A DNA stretch of 64,000 nucleotides from Pyrus communis (taxonomy: Eukaryota > Streptophyta > Magnoliopsida > Rosales > Rosaceae): NCBI RefSeq assembly GCF_963583255.1, contig NC_084813.1, forward strand, positions 12,696,001 to 12,760,000, read 5' to 3'. Under the pieces are notes generated by a model. That model did no database searches. It saw only the letters and a list, made by a program, of their open reading frames with translations, and had not been told where the DNA came from. The position numbers and the translations under genes were made by a program. Every line of letters begins with the position of its first letter. Position 1 is the first letter of the stretch. Below, piece after piece: positions 44,007 through 55,281 of this stretch.

Positions 44007-46483
44007 TCAACAAAAGGAAGTTGCCGCCAATGTGAAAGGGGTAGCCAGAGAACCTGAAATCTTGCCGCGGAAATTTATCACCATTGTTGGAAGTCTTTGT
44101 GACTTCAGAGCAAGAGGTAATGGAAGCACCATCTCTATAGTTGTCAGGTTCGTGAACTGTATTTCCGACGCATTCACTCTATGGTTTAAAGTGTTAGGCT
44201 TGGAATCTTTGACCTTCTTCTTGTTGAGAAAGCGTCCACCAGATCCTCTAGCCCTCTTCATTGCATGAACATGCTGAGATTCATAAAGATACTATTGCAT
44301 ATATTTCATAAAGGCCTTCCTTAGTGAAAACCAGTAAAAAAAAGTACAAATCAATTTCAAACCTTCATATACCTTACGAACTTTGATGAGTTTGTTCTGA
44401 GCTTTAAGCTTAGCGCGAAATTGCCTCCTCCGAAGAATTGCACGGTACTGTTTAGCGTTTACATATATAGGTTCATCTTCTGTAAGATCAAGAGGCAAGG
44501 GAACCCTACCAGGAGTTATTCCCAACACCTGGGGATGATGAATCTAGAGACATTTACATGGTAAATATCTCATAATAAGGAAACAAAAGAGGCACATTTT
44601 ATGAAAAACCGCCAGAGAAGTGGTGAATTTTATAGAACTTCGAGTCACGATTCGACTAATGGAACAAAGAATCAGAATATGTATCAATACCACTAAATTA
44701 TATATCAAATCTTGCAACTTTTGTATTTTGACCCTCACAAGAATAAATCTTCAAGATTAAGCCCACTTCGTTTTGCATCTATGCCTCGAAGATTCAACTT
44801 CATAAAGATCTAACCTAGGGTTAATAGATAAGCAAGAAGAAACTTTAGTACCATAAAGAGATTAGAAAAGAGTAAGAGCAAAGGAGAAAGAGTAACGCAG
44901 AATCCCGGAATATAAGAGATGGGAAAGATACATTGCAACCCTACTTTAAGAATATCGAATTGTTTGTTACATTGGCATTAAAAAACTTGTATGACAAGAT
45001 GCCTAGGAAGGTGCTACGTGGATAAACAGACTCAAAAATATTTCTGACGAGTTTTCTCCTACGTAGTTAAGACAGATACATAGCTGTCACACGGTGAAAA
45101 AAGAATGAAGAGTTTTTAGTGATAGGCTTATGAACATTATCGTATATAAAACTCCAAAGTTTCTTTTATGCTCGTGGTAGTATTGAGGTTGCAACAGCCA
45201 TAATGAAAGAAGACTTGATTATTAATTTATCCTCAAAGTTGGTTAAAAGAACCTACTGTTGTAGCATCTGCAGCATAATTGGAAAATTAACCATTTGAAA
45301 CTTCCTCGAAGAATGATTTTCATGTTTTGAATCTCCTGAAAATTGGAAGTAATCTATTATATGTGCTTCCTTCGTCTTCATGGTTACTTTCATTCATTAC
45401 CTTAAATAAGTAGCAAGTTCTACAAGAACCAACCAACTTCTTGGGGCTCTACTGATATAATTAAGTTGGCAAATATCCGAAAGTGCCAACACACTATCAA
45501 AACAAACACCACGAAGTAAAGATGATCTATTGGTATAAGCACTTACCGCATCTTGTGGCCCAGAAGCAGTAGCCAATAAGCTACCTATGTATGGCTCAGA
45601 GTGGAAAGGAATATGACCCTGAATTAGTAACCAGAAAAGCATAAGATTCCCACCTCCATTTGGAACTAGAAAAAACACAGGCAGGTGACAACTTACAATT
45701 GAACAGCTAAAATCAATTTGTGAAGGGAAATTAAAGCCCTGATTTGCCATTGGTGATAATGATTTCATATGGCCCTCAACATACATCCCTTATGTTTCAT
45801 TATATCCTGTACCAAGAACAAGAGAAACCAAATAAGATATTGATCTTTTCTGGTAACAAAGTAATCAATGTGAAGAACAATGTATTTATTTGGGGAAGTT
45901 CTCCAATGACTATCTTGGTATGCCAAGTCCGACCGCATTGATACAAGTTTTGGCAAATTGATAAGAAGCATAATATTAACTTATGAAGAGGAGTGCTATG
46001 GCCGATCACGCATAAGGGGTGTGTGCAATTTCTGACCATAGTAAAAGCCTAATACATAAGGTCCAAGTCATGATTGGTAAACACTACTCCAAGTGGTACA
46101 TTAACAACATTCGACAGAAGCATCAACTGAAGGGGAAAGATAAAAGGGAACGAAAATAATGGACAACAGATACATCAACCTGATTGTATTGAATCTATGC
46201 CTTGCACACATGGGTTATCTTCTTTCATACTATTCACTCCAGAGAGAGTTTGACTTGTTGAATGAGTTGAGGAAGAATCCTGATCTTGAAAGTTAATTCC
46301 AGATTGCTTGCTGTTGTGATAATTATATAGTGGCACGCCCATCTTCAAGATTAAACTTGTGGAGGTAGATGGGTGTTGGACATGTGTGCCAGTAGAATTC
46401 TCCCAAGATGAAGATCCAACAATGAATGGAAACGTTGAGTGGGCAGAACCAAAACAAGAGTTTTTCTTGGCCCAATTTTGCAT
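44007..46483 (-). pseudogene. NF-YA: NF-YA (HAP2/CBF-B) transcription factor gene, probably decayed
   Basis: NF-YA is the CCAAT-binding subunit of the NF-Y trimer. Exons (minus strand): 46483-46180 (MQNWAKKNS..., FQDQDSSSTHSTSQ), 45804-45697 (VEGHMKSLSPM), 45618-45547 (EPYIGSLLATASGPQ), 44543-44373 ([30 protein letters not shown]) and 44291-44007 (HAMKRARGSGGRFLN). Three lesions: a TAA at 45790-45788 in exon 2; a frameshift near 44160, after which family-like C-terminal sequence goes on in another frame (YRDGASITSCSEV); and changes in the DNA-contact helix, where the family's PYLHESRH is YLYESQH (one residue lost, H to Y, R to Q). A second acceptor AG 18 nt into exon 2 could skip the stop in phase, so some protein may still be made, with doubtful CCAAT binding. 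A CT-rich leader and first intron probably lie at 46484-48035. Confidence 0.85.
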
Positions 46484-46734
46484 TTTCTAAAACAACTACT
46501 CAGGCTCGTCTAAAAAAATGTGGCGTTGAAGCTTCATAGATCTTCAAATATGTTCAAGTGAAAAACCTGAAGGTTCACTTAAATGACGGACTCATCAGCA
46601 ACCAAGAATGATGCCTAAGTAAAAAAGTACAGCACCAAACTTTAGTAACTATTTTACTTTTTATATGCACTGAACAATTGTGATAATGAAATCAATTCAA
46701 GATGAAAGAACAGCAACAACAACAATAAAGCCTT

Positions 46735-47130
46735 ATCACACTTAGTGGATCAGCTATATAAATCCTTTAACGCTACTGCGCTTGGTTTTATGTCATGTCT
46801 TCCCTTAGATCCAAGTAGTCTAAGTCTTCTCTTAGAGTCTCCTTCCAAATCTTCCTAAGTCTTCCTAGGTCTTCCTCTACCCCTTTGGCCCCAAGCCTTT
46901 GTCTGGTAATCATATATTCTAACCAGAGCATCTGTAGGTCTTCATTTCATATGTCCAAACCACCTTAACCGATTTTCTCTCATCTTATCTTCAATTTCGG
47001 CTACTCCTAAGTCACATCGCATATCCTCATTCCTAATCTTGTCATTTCTCGATACACATCCAACAAAGCATTCTCATCTCCTCTACACTCATTTTATGCA
47101 CGTATTGATGCTTCACTGTTCAATCAAATA
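46735..47130 (-). pseudogene. RTE-type LINE remnant in the NF-YA 5' region
   Basis: The minus strand reads, with breaks, RMLCWMC, then [41 protein letters not shown], and GRGRPRKT, in the order found at the C-terminus of RTE-clade reverse transcriptases. Stops and frame changes make it dead. It lies in what would be the first intron of the NF-YA gene, in the same orientation. Confidence 0.8.
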
Positions 47131-47964
47131 GAAAATTACTTGACTGAACAAAGATACTGATAACAAGACCTCCGTCCTATCAATTAGCACTCACTACAAG
47201 GCCCGAGCAATTATCACGGCTAATGTGGCGGGGTAGTGATTATTTTTAAACCACAGTACTAATTCGAATCATTCATAAAACGTAGAAACTCAATGTACAT
47301 GCTAACAAACCCTTTTTTCCCTCCCTCCATCCTAAATTAACTTTCACTCAACTACATAAAAAGCAAGGAAGACAACACAATCAAATCACTACATTTACAA
47401 AATTCTTTTGATTCTATAAATTAAGTAATAAAATCAAACATTTACACTAATTATGAAATGACAAAAAGCTCCATGATTTTTAGAAAATCCCATCCTCAAA
47501 TAGGAAACCATTTTATACATGCAATTAAACAATCAAAGAACATAAATTCTACTAAAAAAAAAAAAAATCCAAGAACAGGAATATCTGTAAAATCAGCAAA
47601 ACATATGAGTCTAAAATCTTTACCCAAAATAATTATCAAAAGAAAAATGATATAAAAAACAAGTCTTACCGAAATAAGAAATCCTTCACCTGAACCCAGT
47701 AAAAGCACTACAAGATCAGCCTCACCATCTTAAGCTCCACATGCAACCAAACCAAAGGCTCACTAACATACAGTAAATATAAACCAATGAAGTTGACACA
47801 AAATAAAACAAACCCATGTCCAGAAAAGGGAAAAAAAGTCATGAAATTTACAGGAAGTCAGGGAGTTAGGGAGAGGAGACACCTTTGGCTTTGAGATAAT
47901 ATATGGTGAAAGTGATTGGAAACTAAGAAATGGGTTTTGCTGTAAGCTTTGAATTCTGCATGCC

Positions 47965-48035
47965 TTCCTCTCTCTCTCTCTCTCTCCCTCTCTCCCCTCT
48001 CAAAAACTCTCTCTCTCTCTCTCTTCCCTAAAAAA
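47965..48035 (-). promoter_or_regulatory. CT-rich leader of the NF-YA locus
   Basis: Two (CT)n blocks on the plus strand, about 47969-47998 and 48008-48023, give a GA-rich leader on the minus strand. They lie about 1.5 kb upstream of the NF-YA ATG, and CCAAAG|GTGTCT near 47883 could be a leader-intron donor. Transcription start is not proven. Confidence 0.4.
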
Positions 48036-48594
48036 CTTACTCATTTGGGTCGGCTTATTTGGTGAAGAGTAATACTAGATAGATTAAATTTATAGATTAA
48101 ATTTTGTAAACTAAATGACATGGAGGTTGGTAATTAGATTATTACTTAATCGTTGATAAAAGTGCTCATTTTTTATTAGTAACACCTCATTTAGTTTACT
48201 AATTTAGTTTACAAATTTAATATCCCTAACATTAATGTTAAATGCTCTATCTTTCTTCATTCCCTTTTTTCCCTCTATTAAAACTAATAAAAGAAACATT
48301 CGAATTACTAAATTCAAATACTGAAATAAATTTTTTTTTGAATGTTATCAGTTGTATCGGCTAAATTTGCGAGTTGAACGACAAATTTCCTTGCATTAAA
48401 CGCACTCACAAATTCGATCTCTGTCTTCTTTCTCACCCTTCCACGTCACCCCACCTTCTTCACTTCCCAATCTGTCTCTCTCCCCTTCTTCTTCTTCCAC
48501 TTCCATAAAAGAAACTAAAATTGCTCTACGTGTCAATTAAATGATTTACTTGTGATTGTTTATTGCAAAAGTTTCTTTATTCTTTGGATGATAT

Positions 48595-48755
48595 GTTAAG
48601 AGAACTAATGAAAAGGGTTTGAAAACTTTGAGTTTAAACGATAAAGACAAAATAAAGGGTAAAGTGAATAGTACCATGATTGACTTTTTAGTGTAAAAAT
48701 GTGATTTTTTGTTAAAATAAACAGTACCGGAAGTTATTCGTTAAAGTTCCCTAAT
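48595..48755 (-). mobile_element. MITE, 'TTTTAACGAAAAAT' family, minus orientation
   Basis: Reverse-complemented, this segment aligns with 50505-50660: shared blocks include AACGAA near the end, CATTTTTACACTAAAAA, TTTATTTTGTC and CGTTTAAACTCAAAGTTTTC-like sequence. The two copies face each other upstream of the peptidyl-tRNA hydrolase gene. Confidence 0.75.
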
Positions 48756-48907
48756 ATTTTTTGTCGTTTGCTATTTCGTTTGTTTCCTCAGTAGCTCGCT
48801 TTTGTCGTCTTCTGCTAGCACAAAAAAAAATTCATTAATGACAGTGTTTTGATTTCCATTCGAAAAATAATACTAAAATAAAAGGCAAAATCTTGCACTT
48901 GCGTTTA

Positions 48908-48945
<38 letters not shown>

Positions 48946-50504
48946 ATTGGGAATTAAATTTTGAGTTTAGTATGGATAAAAGATCGTTCTATCTTATACT
49001 ATTCAATTCTTGATGATGAATCGTTTTGATAGCTCCAATATTGTTATTCATGATATTTGTGGGACCATGATTTTCTAGGGCTGAAGTAAGATTGGTTTGA
49101 ATACAGTTACCTCATAAGTTTTGTCATGGACTCGCCAACTCAGGGTAGAGCTGTACAAATGGAGCAAGGTGCCACCATCACTCTACTCTAGGGCAATAGG
49201 TGAAGTTGCTTCGTTGGATGACCATACTTGTTCCGCAAGACACGAGACTTGATTTGGATATGGATACAAACAGATCGTATAAGTCTTGGAGTCCCTATAA
49301 TTTAGGGATGGCGTGTGCCACAAGTAATCACAACTCTTAAGATGATGCAATATGTACGTACTAGATATCCTCTAGGATTCTATCCTAAAAATGTCTCTCT
49401 CCCACGATATAAATACACTCATCTAGGGTTCATCTATAGTAACACAATCTATACTGCCCACTGCTTGAGTTTAAGATCATTCATTGTTTTGCAGGTTGCT
49501 CAAGATTACATAGATTGTGCTCAACCGCTGCTTATGGAGGTGCACAAATTGGATTCCGACAGTATTGTTATTCATGAGCTTAATATATATTTTAAGATCT
49601 GCGTACTGTTAATTGATAATTCGTATTTTGGAAATAGGTAATGCGTATTGGAAACTGGTAAATAGGGTGTCGACCAAAGTTGATGATGATAAGGGCTTAT
49701 TACGTTTGTTTATATAAGTTCGACTCAAATCTGTAGGGCTGGAAAAAATTCCCGAAAATCCCAATCCAAACAAAAAAAAATCCCAATCCCAACCCCAAAA
49801 AGTCCCAAACCAAAAGTCCCGAAATTTTCTGGATGACATACTGAACCAATCTCGAAATTTCGGTACAGGAATCGACATTATCTCATCGATGTTTCAGTAA
49901 TCCCAAACCAAACCGAAAATAAATATTACATATATATTAGTGTATATTTATATGTATGTGTGTGTGTGTGTGTGTGTATACATTTGATTTGTTGCTAACT
50001 ACTAGTAGCAATATAATTGGTGTGGTCTACAGATAGTAAACATATCCCTTTATCGCCAACCTCCCACCAAATGTGTCTATTTCTTCAACCCGAAATAAAA
50101 AAAATTGTATTATTAATTTTCGAACATGTTAGGTTTGTAACTTAATTTTTTACTTTTGGGTTTGTTACTTTTATTTTGGTTACATGTTAATTTGACTTGG
50201 TATAAATGATTGGTTTTCAATTTGTATGAAATTTGGGAAAATCGAACCATCTTGAAATACCGAAAATATTTCGGGAATCTTAAAAATTCGAAATACAGGA
50301 ATTTTGGTTCAAGATTAGCCTTCAAATTCTCGTCTCGAAAATTTTTAATCTGAGATTCGACATCTTTTTTTTGGTTTAAGATCTCATACCTAACCACACC
50401 TACTTAAATGTATGAATGGATTTTGAAGTAGTGTGAGTTTAAAAGTTGTAAGAGAACATAAGGATCAGTCAAACTCATGAGACTCGCTTATTAAAATTAG
50501 GGAG
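48756..50504. other. Non-coding stretch with microsatellites
   Basis: No gene supported. Features: a T homopolymer of about 31 at 48911-48941, a (TG)n run at 49957-49977, and a TATA-like GATATAAATACACTC at about 49407, which looks like a decayed LTR promoter. At 49740-50390 degenerate AATCCCAATCC / CCGAAATTT words recur. Confidence 0.45.
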
Positions 50505-50660
50505 TTTTAACGAAAAATTTGCGATACTGTTCATTTTAACGAAAAATTACATTTTTACACTAAAAAATCAAACCTGGTATTATCCATTTTACCTTTTATT
50601 TTGTCCTTATCGTTAAAACTCAAAGTTTTCAAATCTTTTTTAGTATTTTTCTTTAAAATT
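50505..50660 (+). mobile_element. MITE, 'TTTTAACGAAAAAT' family, plus orientation
   Basis: It begins GGGAGTTTTAACGAAAAATT and runs through TTTTACACTAAAAAATCAAA and TTTATTTTGTCCTTATCGTT. It is the inverted partner of 48595-48755 and ends about 320 bp before the start codon of peptidyl-tRNA hydrolase 2, so it lies in the promoter. Confidence 0.75.
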
Positions 50661-50984
50661 AACACTTGAACGAACTCAAATTTTCTAATTTATTGTGAGT
50701 TGGACATTTAGGAATCGAGCTCAACATTTTCAAGGTCAACTACGTTGAAAAATAAATTTCTATTGACTAAATACTGCTGATGAAATATTTATTTCAAGCA
50801 AATATACAAAAAAATAGATAAATAATCTCAATTGTCTTTTTGAAATAAGAAGAAAATACAACCCACGCGAATCTGGCACTAGTTGTTCCGCTTCTCCTCC
50901 TCCACTGCAAAACCCCAAGCACGTTCACAGCCGTCCGATCTAGGGTTTCAAACTTCCGAAAATCGGTACTCAGATGCAAGATCA

Positions 50985-52829
50985 ATGATGATGGGGTTGG
51001 AGTTGGGGTTGGGGTGGGTGGGTGCGATTTTGGTAGGAGCGGGCTGGCTTGCTTTGGGTTATTGCTTTGGCGCTCGTTACCCTCCTTCTCGCATTATTTT
51101 CTCAGCCAGACTCGCTAAGCAGGCTGCCAATGATCTTAACAATGGAAAGAAGAAGAAGAACAAGGACAAGCCCAAAGATCCCCTCGAGATTGAAAACCTC
51201 GCCGACATTCTCCAAGATTTCAAAATGGTATTGCTTCAAGCTTCATCTCTCTCTCTCTCTCTCTCTCTTCCTTCAATACTTGATGATTTCGAAGCACCTG
51301 TGATTCCGAATTCCTGTATTCACTTTCTTGATTGTTTTCTTCAGGTTTTGGTGGTCAGGAATGATCTAAAGATGGGTAAAGGGAAAATTGCCGCTCAATG
51401 CAGGTAGCTGTAGATACTCTTTTTTTTTTATATCTTTTTGTTTCGGGCACTAAAATTAAGCCACTCCTTTATCTGCACCCTTTTATGTATTTTCAAATTG
51501 AGCAATTATAGGTGTTGTGTTTGTTCAATGGTTAACTTCTTTAAAAGCACTTTCATTCATTTTAAAAGCACTTTGAAACAAGCCTTTATTGACTAGTTAA
51601 TTTTTCTCTATTGATCGAATTTTTTTTTTTTTGTTCAAACTTGGTATCGGAATGTTTGTTCATTGTTTAGCCATGCGACTTTAGGCCTCTATAAAAAGGT
51701 CCTCCATCGAGCACCAAAAGCTTTAAACAGGTGAAGCAACACACTACTCTGTGTTTTTTTCTTCGTCAGACAATGGGATTTTGCATACCTTTCTATGTTT
51801 CCTGTAATGGTGTTTTTCCAATCCGCAGGTGGGAGATGTGTGCACAGCCTAAAGTTGTTGTGAAAATAGAAAGTGAAGAAGACATGCTACTTTTGCAAGT
51901 CAGTATCATATACAAATTTCTCTGTATATTTCCCGTGAGTTGAACTTTATGGTTGATGTAAAAATTGTTGTGGATTTTGACAGGAAAGGGCTAAATTGCT
52001 GAACTTACCGACACACATTACAATTGATGCTGGCAGGACTCAGATTGCACCAAGTGAGTTGCTTGGTTACATTTCTATAGCTGACGTTAATCTTGATTTT
52101 AAAATTCTTTTAGCCTTTGGTGATGTTCATGTCACTAATGTCAATCAAATAAAAAACTAGTTTTACTCACAAAAATTTGAATATATTACTGAGAAGCGGA
52201 GGCTTTCATGATCACAACTTGAGAAAGATTGAATTAAGTCGATCAGCGTAATGCTCTTGAAGAATGAGAGTTTCCAAGTTGTGTACCGCCATCCTCATTG
52301 ACATTTTGTAATTGTATTTTGGTGTTACTTGTTTTTTGAGTACTGCTGCAAACTGATCCGTTCTAACTTGTCATATTTGTTCCCCATATGCGCCATGAAT
52401 TTATATTCTTAACTTGTTTCTTATTGAGTTGACCTTCCAAAGTTACTTATTTGGTCCTATGTTTTCTTCCAGATTCAAGGACAGTGATGGCTATTCTTGG
52501 TATGTTTCTCATCTCCATTATCTTGTTTGTTGATGAGCCTTTCTTAAGCATAGTCCCCATGCGTGGGGTGTTGTCGACTTAGATTGGTTGATTGGGAGGC
52601 CAACCCCCTCTATATTATGTTGGTAGGATATTGGGTAGGAGAGGTTTTGAGCTTGTGAATGTAGCATATGGAATTCTTATGTCTGGCAAAATGTACAATA
52701 TCGAAATGTAACTTTGATTTTCCCTCATCACTTTACCTGTACTTCACTTATCCCAAATTTTCAACCCATTCATATGCAGGACCTGTTGAAGTGGTTGATG
52801 ATGTAACAGGTGTACTGAAGCTCTTGTAG
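50985..52829 (+). CDS. PTH2: Peptidyl-tRNA hydrolase 2, seven exons
   Basis: PTH2 frees tRNA from peptidyl-tRNA that falls off ribosomes. Exons: 50985-51227, 51345-51403, 51671-51730, 51829-51898, 51984-52053, 52473-52499 and 52780-52829. All have GT-AG ends and keep phase, giving 192 residues. Residues 8-30 form one hydrophobic segment (WVGAILVGAGWLALGY), a membrane anchor like that of eukaryotic Pth2/Bit1. A Lys-rich linker leads to the Pth2 domain from residue 81: VLVVRNDLKMGKGKIAAQC, then SHATLGLYKKV, RWEMCAQPKVVVKIE, THITIDAGRTQIAP and the C-terminus VTGVLKLL. The conserved Lys of MGKGK and the Asp of DAGRTQI are present. Three ATGs stand in a row at 50985; the first was taken. Intron 2 carries the end of a MITE kept whole in the partial copy at 55282. 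No lesion seen. Confidence 0.95.
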
Positions 52830-53295
52830 TTTGTTTGATTTCAATGGTGCATATCGTTTTGCGATGAGAGTTTCAAGGATAAGTCAATGCCATGGGCAGC
52901 AACATCAACCATACCGGAAGAGAATTGGTTCAATTTCATGGTCAATTTCCATTCTCTGAAGGCCCTGACTTAGAAATCTACGTGTGCTTCTATCCCAAGG
53001 ATTGATTATGACGATGATGATGATGATGAAAAGTCGCTGAAATTGCATCATTTATTATGATTATGAAACTTATTCTGTACTAATGTAAGGATACTTTTTT
53101 TTGAATTCATCCATTACTTGGCAGAGAAATTGAAACTCAGAACATAAACCATGTTCCTGGTTTTGGCATTTGCAGCATTGTCTCATCATCTTATCATGAG
53201 ACGCTTGGTTTCTTGTTAAGTTTTTGGACAATGATAAAAAAGTTTTGTGTGGCCATGTTGCGAACATAATGTATGACCACGTCCGCAACGTAACA

Positions 53296-53781
53296 TATAC
53301 TCCCTACAGAGATAGGTTGTTCCAATTTACATGATCTTGATATAGCACCACAAGCATGGCAGCCACAAATTACAATTGCAACTGTGAAACGCTTGCATTA
53401 AATTTGATCTGTCGGCTATCACGCGTTATCATATTTGCCGTTTCTATTTTAAATAATGTCTAGCCATATTTGCCGTTTCTGTTAGAAATAATGTTTAGAA
53501 AGGAGGCAAGTATTTATCGAAAGAAAAATTAAAAAAACAATACGTATACTCCCTATAGAGATTGGCTGTTCCAATTTACATGATCTTGATATAACATCAC
53601 AAGCATGGCTGCCACAAATTACAACTGCAACTGTGAAATGCTTGCATTAAATCTGATCTGCCGACTATCACACATTACCATGTTTGCCGTTTCAGTTTTA
53701 AATAATGTCTAGCCATATTTGCCGTTTCTATTTGAAATAATGTTTAGGAAGGAGGCAAGTATTTATCGAAAGAAAAAAAAA

Positions 53782-53815
<34 letters not shown>

Positions 53816-54090
53816 GTATACTCCCTACAGAGAATAGTCATATATATATATACATATACGTATACTCCCTACAGAGATTGACTATTCCAATTTACATGAT
53901 CTTGATATAGCACCACAAGCATGGCTGACACAAATTACAATTGCAACTATGAAACGCTTGCATTAAAGCTGATCCGCCGGCTATCACACGTTACCATATT
54001 TGTGGTTTCTGTTTTCAATAATGTCTAGCCATATTTGCCGTTTTTGTTTGAAATAATGTTTAGGAAGGAGGCAAGTATTTATCAAAAGAA

Positions 54091-54121
<31 letters not shown>

Positions 54122-54365
54122 CCTATACTCCCTACAGAGATTGGCTGTTCCAATTTACATGATCTTGATATAGCACCACAAGCATGGCTGTCATAAATTA
54201 CAACTACAACTGTGAAACGCTTGCATTAAATTTGATCCACTGGCTATCACACATTACCATATTTGTCGTTTCTGCTTTAAATAATGTCTAGCCATAGTTA
54301 TTGTTTCTATTTGAAATAATGTTTAGGAAGGAGGCAAGTATTTATGGAAAGAATATTTAAAAATA
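53296..54365 (+). repeat. Four-copy ~250-280-bp tandem array
   Basis: Copies begin TATACTCCCTA at 53296, 53545, 53861 and 54124. Each contains TTCCAATTTACATGATCTTG, an AGCATGGC segment and a pair of CATATTTGCCGTTTCT half-units about 40 bp apart. A short partial copy with (TA)n and (CA)n microsatellites lies between the second and third full copies (about 53781-53860). A poly-A run ends copy three (54096-54121). The array begins about 470 bp after the PTH2 stop and ends 15 bp before the tRNA gene. Non-coding. Confidence 0.92.
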
Positions 54366-54369
54366 AATG

Positions 54370-54374
54370 AAAAA
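54370..54374 (-). terminator. Pol III terminator of the tRNA-Ser gene
   Basis: Five T residues on the minus strand (AAAAA on plus) lie 5 bp after the tRNA 3' end, the usual pol III stop signal. Confidence 0.7.
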
Positions 54375-54379
54375 CAAAT

Positions 54380-54460
54380 CGTCACCTGAGAGGTTCAAAC
54401 TCTCACGGGGATCCCCATGCACTTAGCAAGCACACGCCTTAACCACTTGGCCAAGGCGAC
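54380..54460 (-). tRNA. trnS-GCU: tRNA-Ser (GCT)
   Basis: The minus strand folds as a serine tRNA: acceptor arm GTCGCCT with AGGTGAC, D arm GGCCAAGTGGTTAAGGC, anticodon arm TGTGC-TTGCTAAG-TGCA with anticodon GCT, a long variable arm (GGGGATCCCC), T arm GAGAG-TTTGAAC-CTCTC, and G as discriminator. The 81-nt length and long variable arm fit class II serine tRNAs, and no intron is present. CAA upstream of the gene and a T run downstream fit plant pol III genes. One change from the usual T loop start (TTCGAAT to TTTGAAC) weakens box B slightly. It looks functional. Confidence 0.93.
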
Positions 54461-54672
54461 TGTTGATGATGTTGCAGGCTGCTCATTTTTTAAATTAAAT
54501 ATTTAATTAATAAGTCTTTGTTCCTAATTTCCTGTCGTTTAGTGATCTTTATATTTATCTTCACCCACATCACAATGTTAGTTGAATTATTTGTGGCGGC
54601 CATGGCCGTATTATGCATTATATATCTTCACCCCAATTTACTCTCGTCGCAATAACCTACTCATGCAAGATC

Positions 54673-55195
54673 ATGAGTAGTACCAGTAGTAGCACTAGAA
54701 GCAAACAATATAAATCGGTGGCGGCGGCGAATATGGAGGAGGAGCAGATGGCACAGCTGCGCGAGATCTTCCGATCGTTTGACGGCAACAGAGACAGCAG
54801 CTTGGCCGAGTCGGAGTTGGGCTCACTGCTGTGTCGTTTGGGCTGAAGCCGAGCCATCAGCAGCTGCAGGCTCTGATTCGAAAGTCGGATACCAACCACA
54901 ACGTACTGGTCGAGTTCTCGGAGTTTGTGGCGCTGATGAGGCGGGACATCAACGGACTCTTACAAGCCGACGCCAGCTGCCCATGTTAGTACAGCGAGGA
55001 TCAGCGGAGGGACATGTTCAGCCTGTTTGACAGGGACGGCAACGGGTACATCATCCCGGTGGAACTGGCCCACTCGATGGCCAAGCTGGGCCAACCCACT
55101 CACAATTCAGGAGTTGTTTGGCATGATGGCCGTATCGGTTTTCACGAGTTTTCCAGGGCTATCATCTCAGCCGCTTTCCTTAATATGAATGCTTA
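54673..55195 (+). pseudogene. CML: Calmodulin-like EF-hand protein, broken
   Basis: Intronless, as usual for plant calmodulin-like genes. From the ATG at 54673 it reads MSSTSSSTRSKQYK, then EF-hand 1 (FDGNRDSSLAESEL). A frameshift near 54835 is followed in another frame by LKPSHQQLQALI and EF-hand 2 (DTNHNVLVEFSEF, with V at the usual Gly position). A TAG stop lies near 54987. EF-hand 3 is whole (DRDGNGYIIPVEL), but between HSMAKLGQ and DGRIGFHEF most of the region leading into EF-hand 4 is deleted. The end (SAAFLNMNA) is recognisable. Frameshift, stop and deletion together mark a pseudogene of a CML calcium sensor. Confidence 0.88.
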
Positions 55196-55281
55196 ATTGA
55201 GTGCATATTTTGATGATGAATGAGTATTATTCAAAATAGCAACAAGTTCATATGCATCATGCATGTATAGGTGTTATGTTT

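Noticed and set aside
49315..49641. 108-codon open frame after a TATA-like motif
   Set aside because: No domain, and surroundings look like a decayed LTR promoter. Not supported as a gene.
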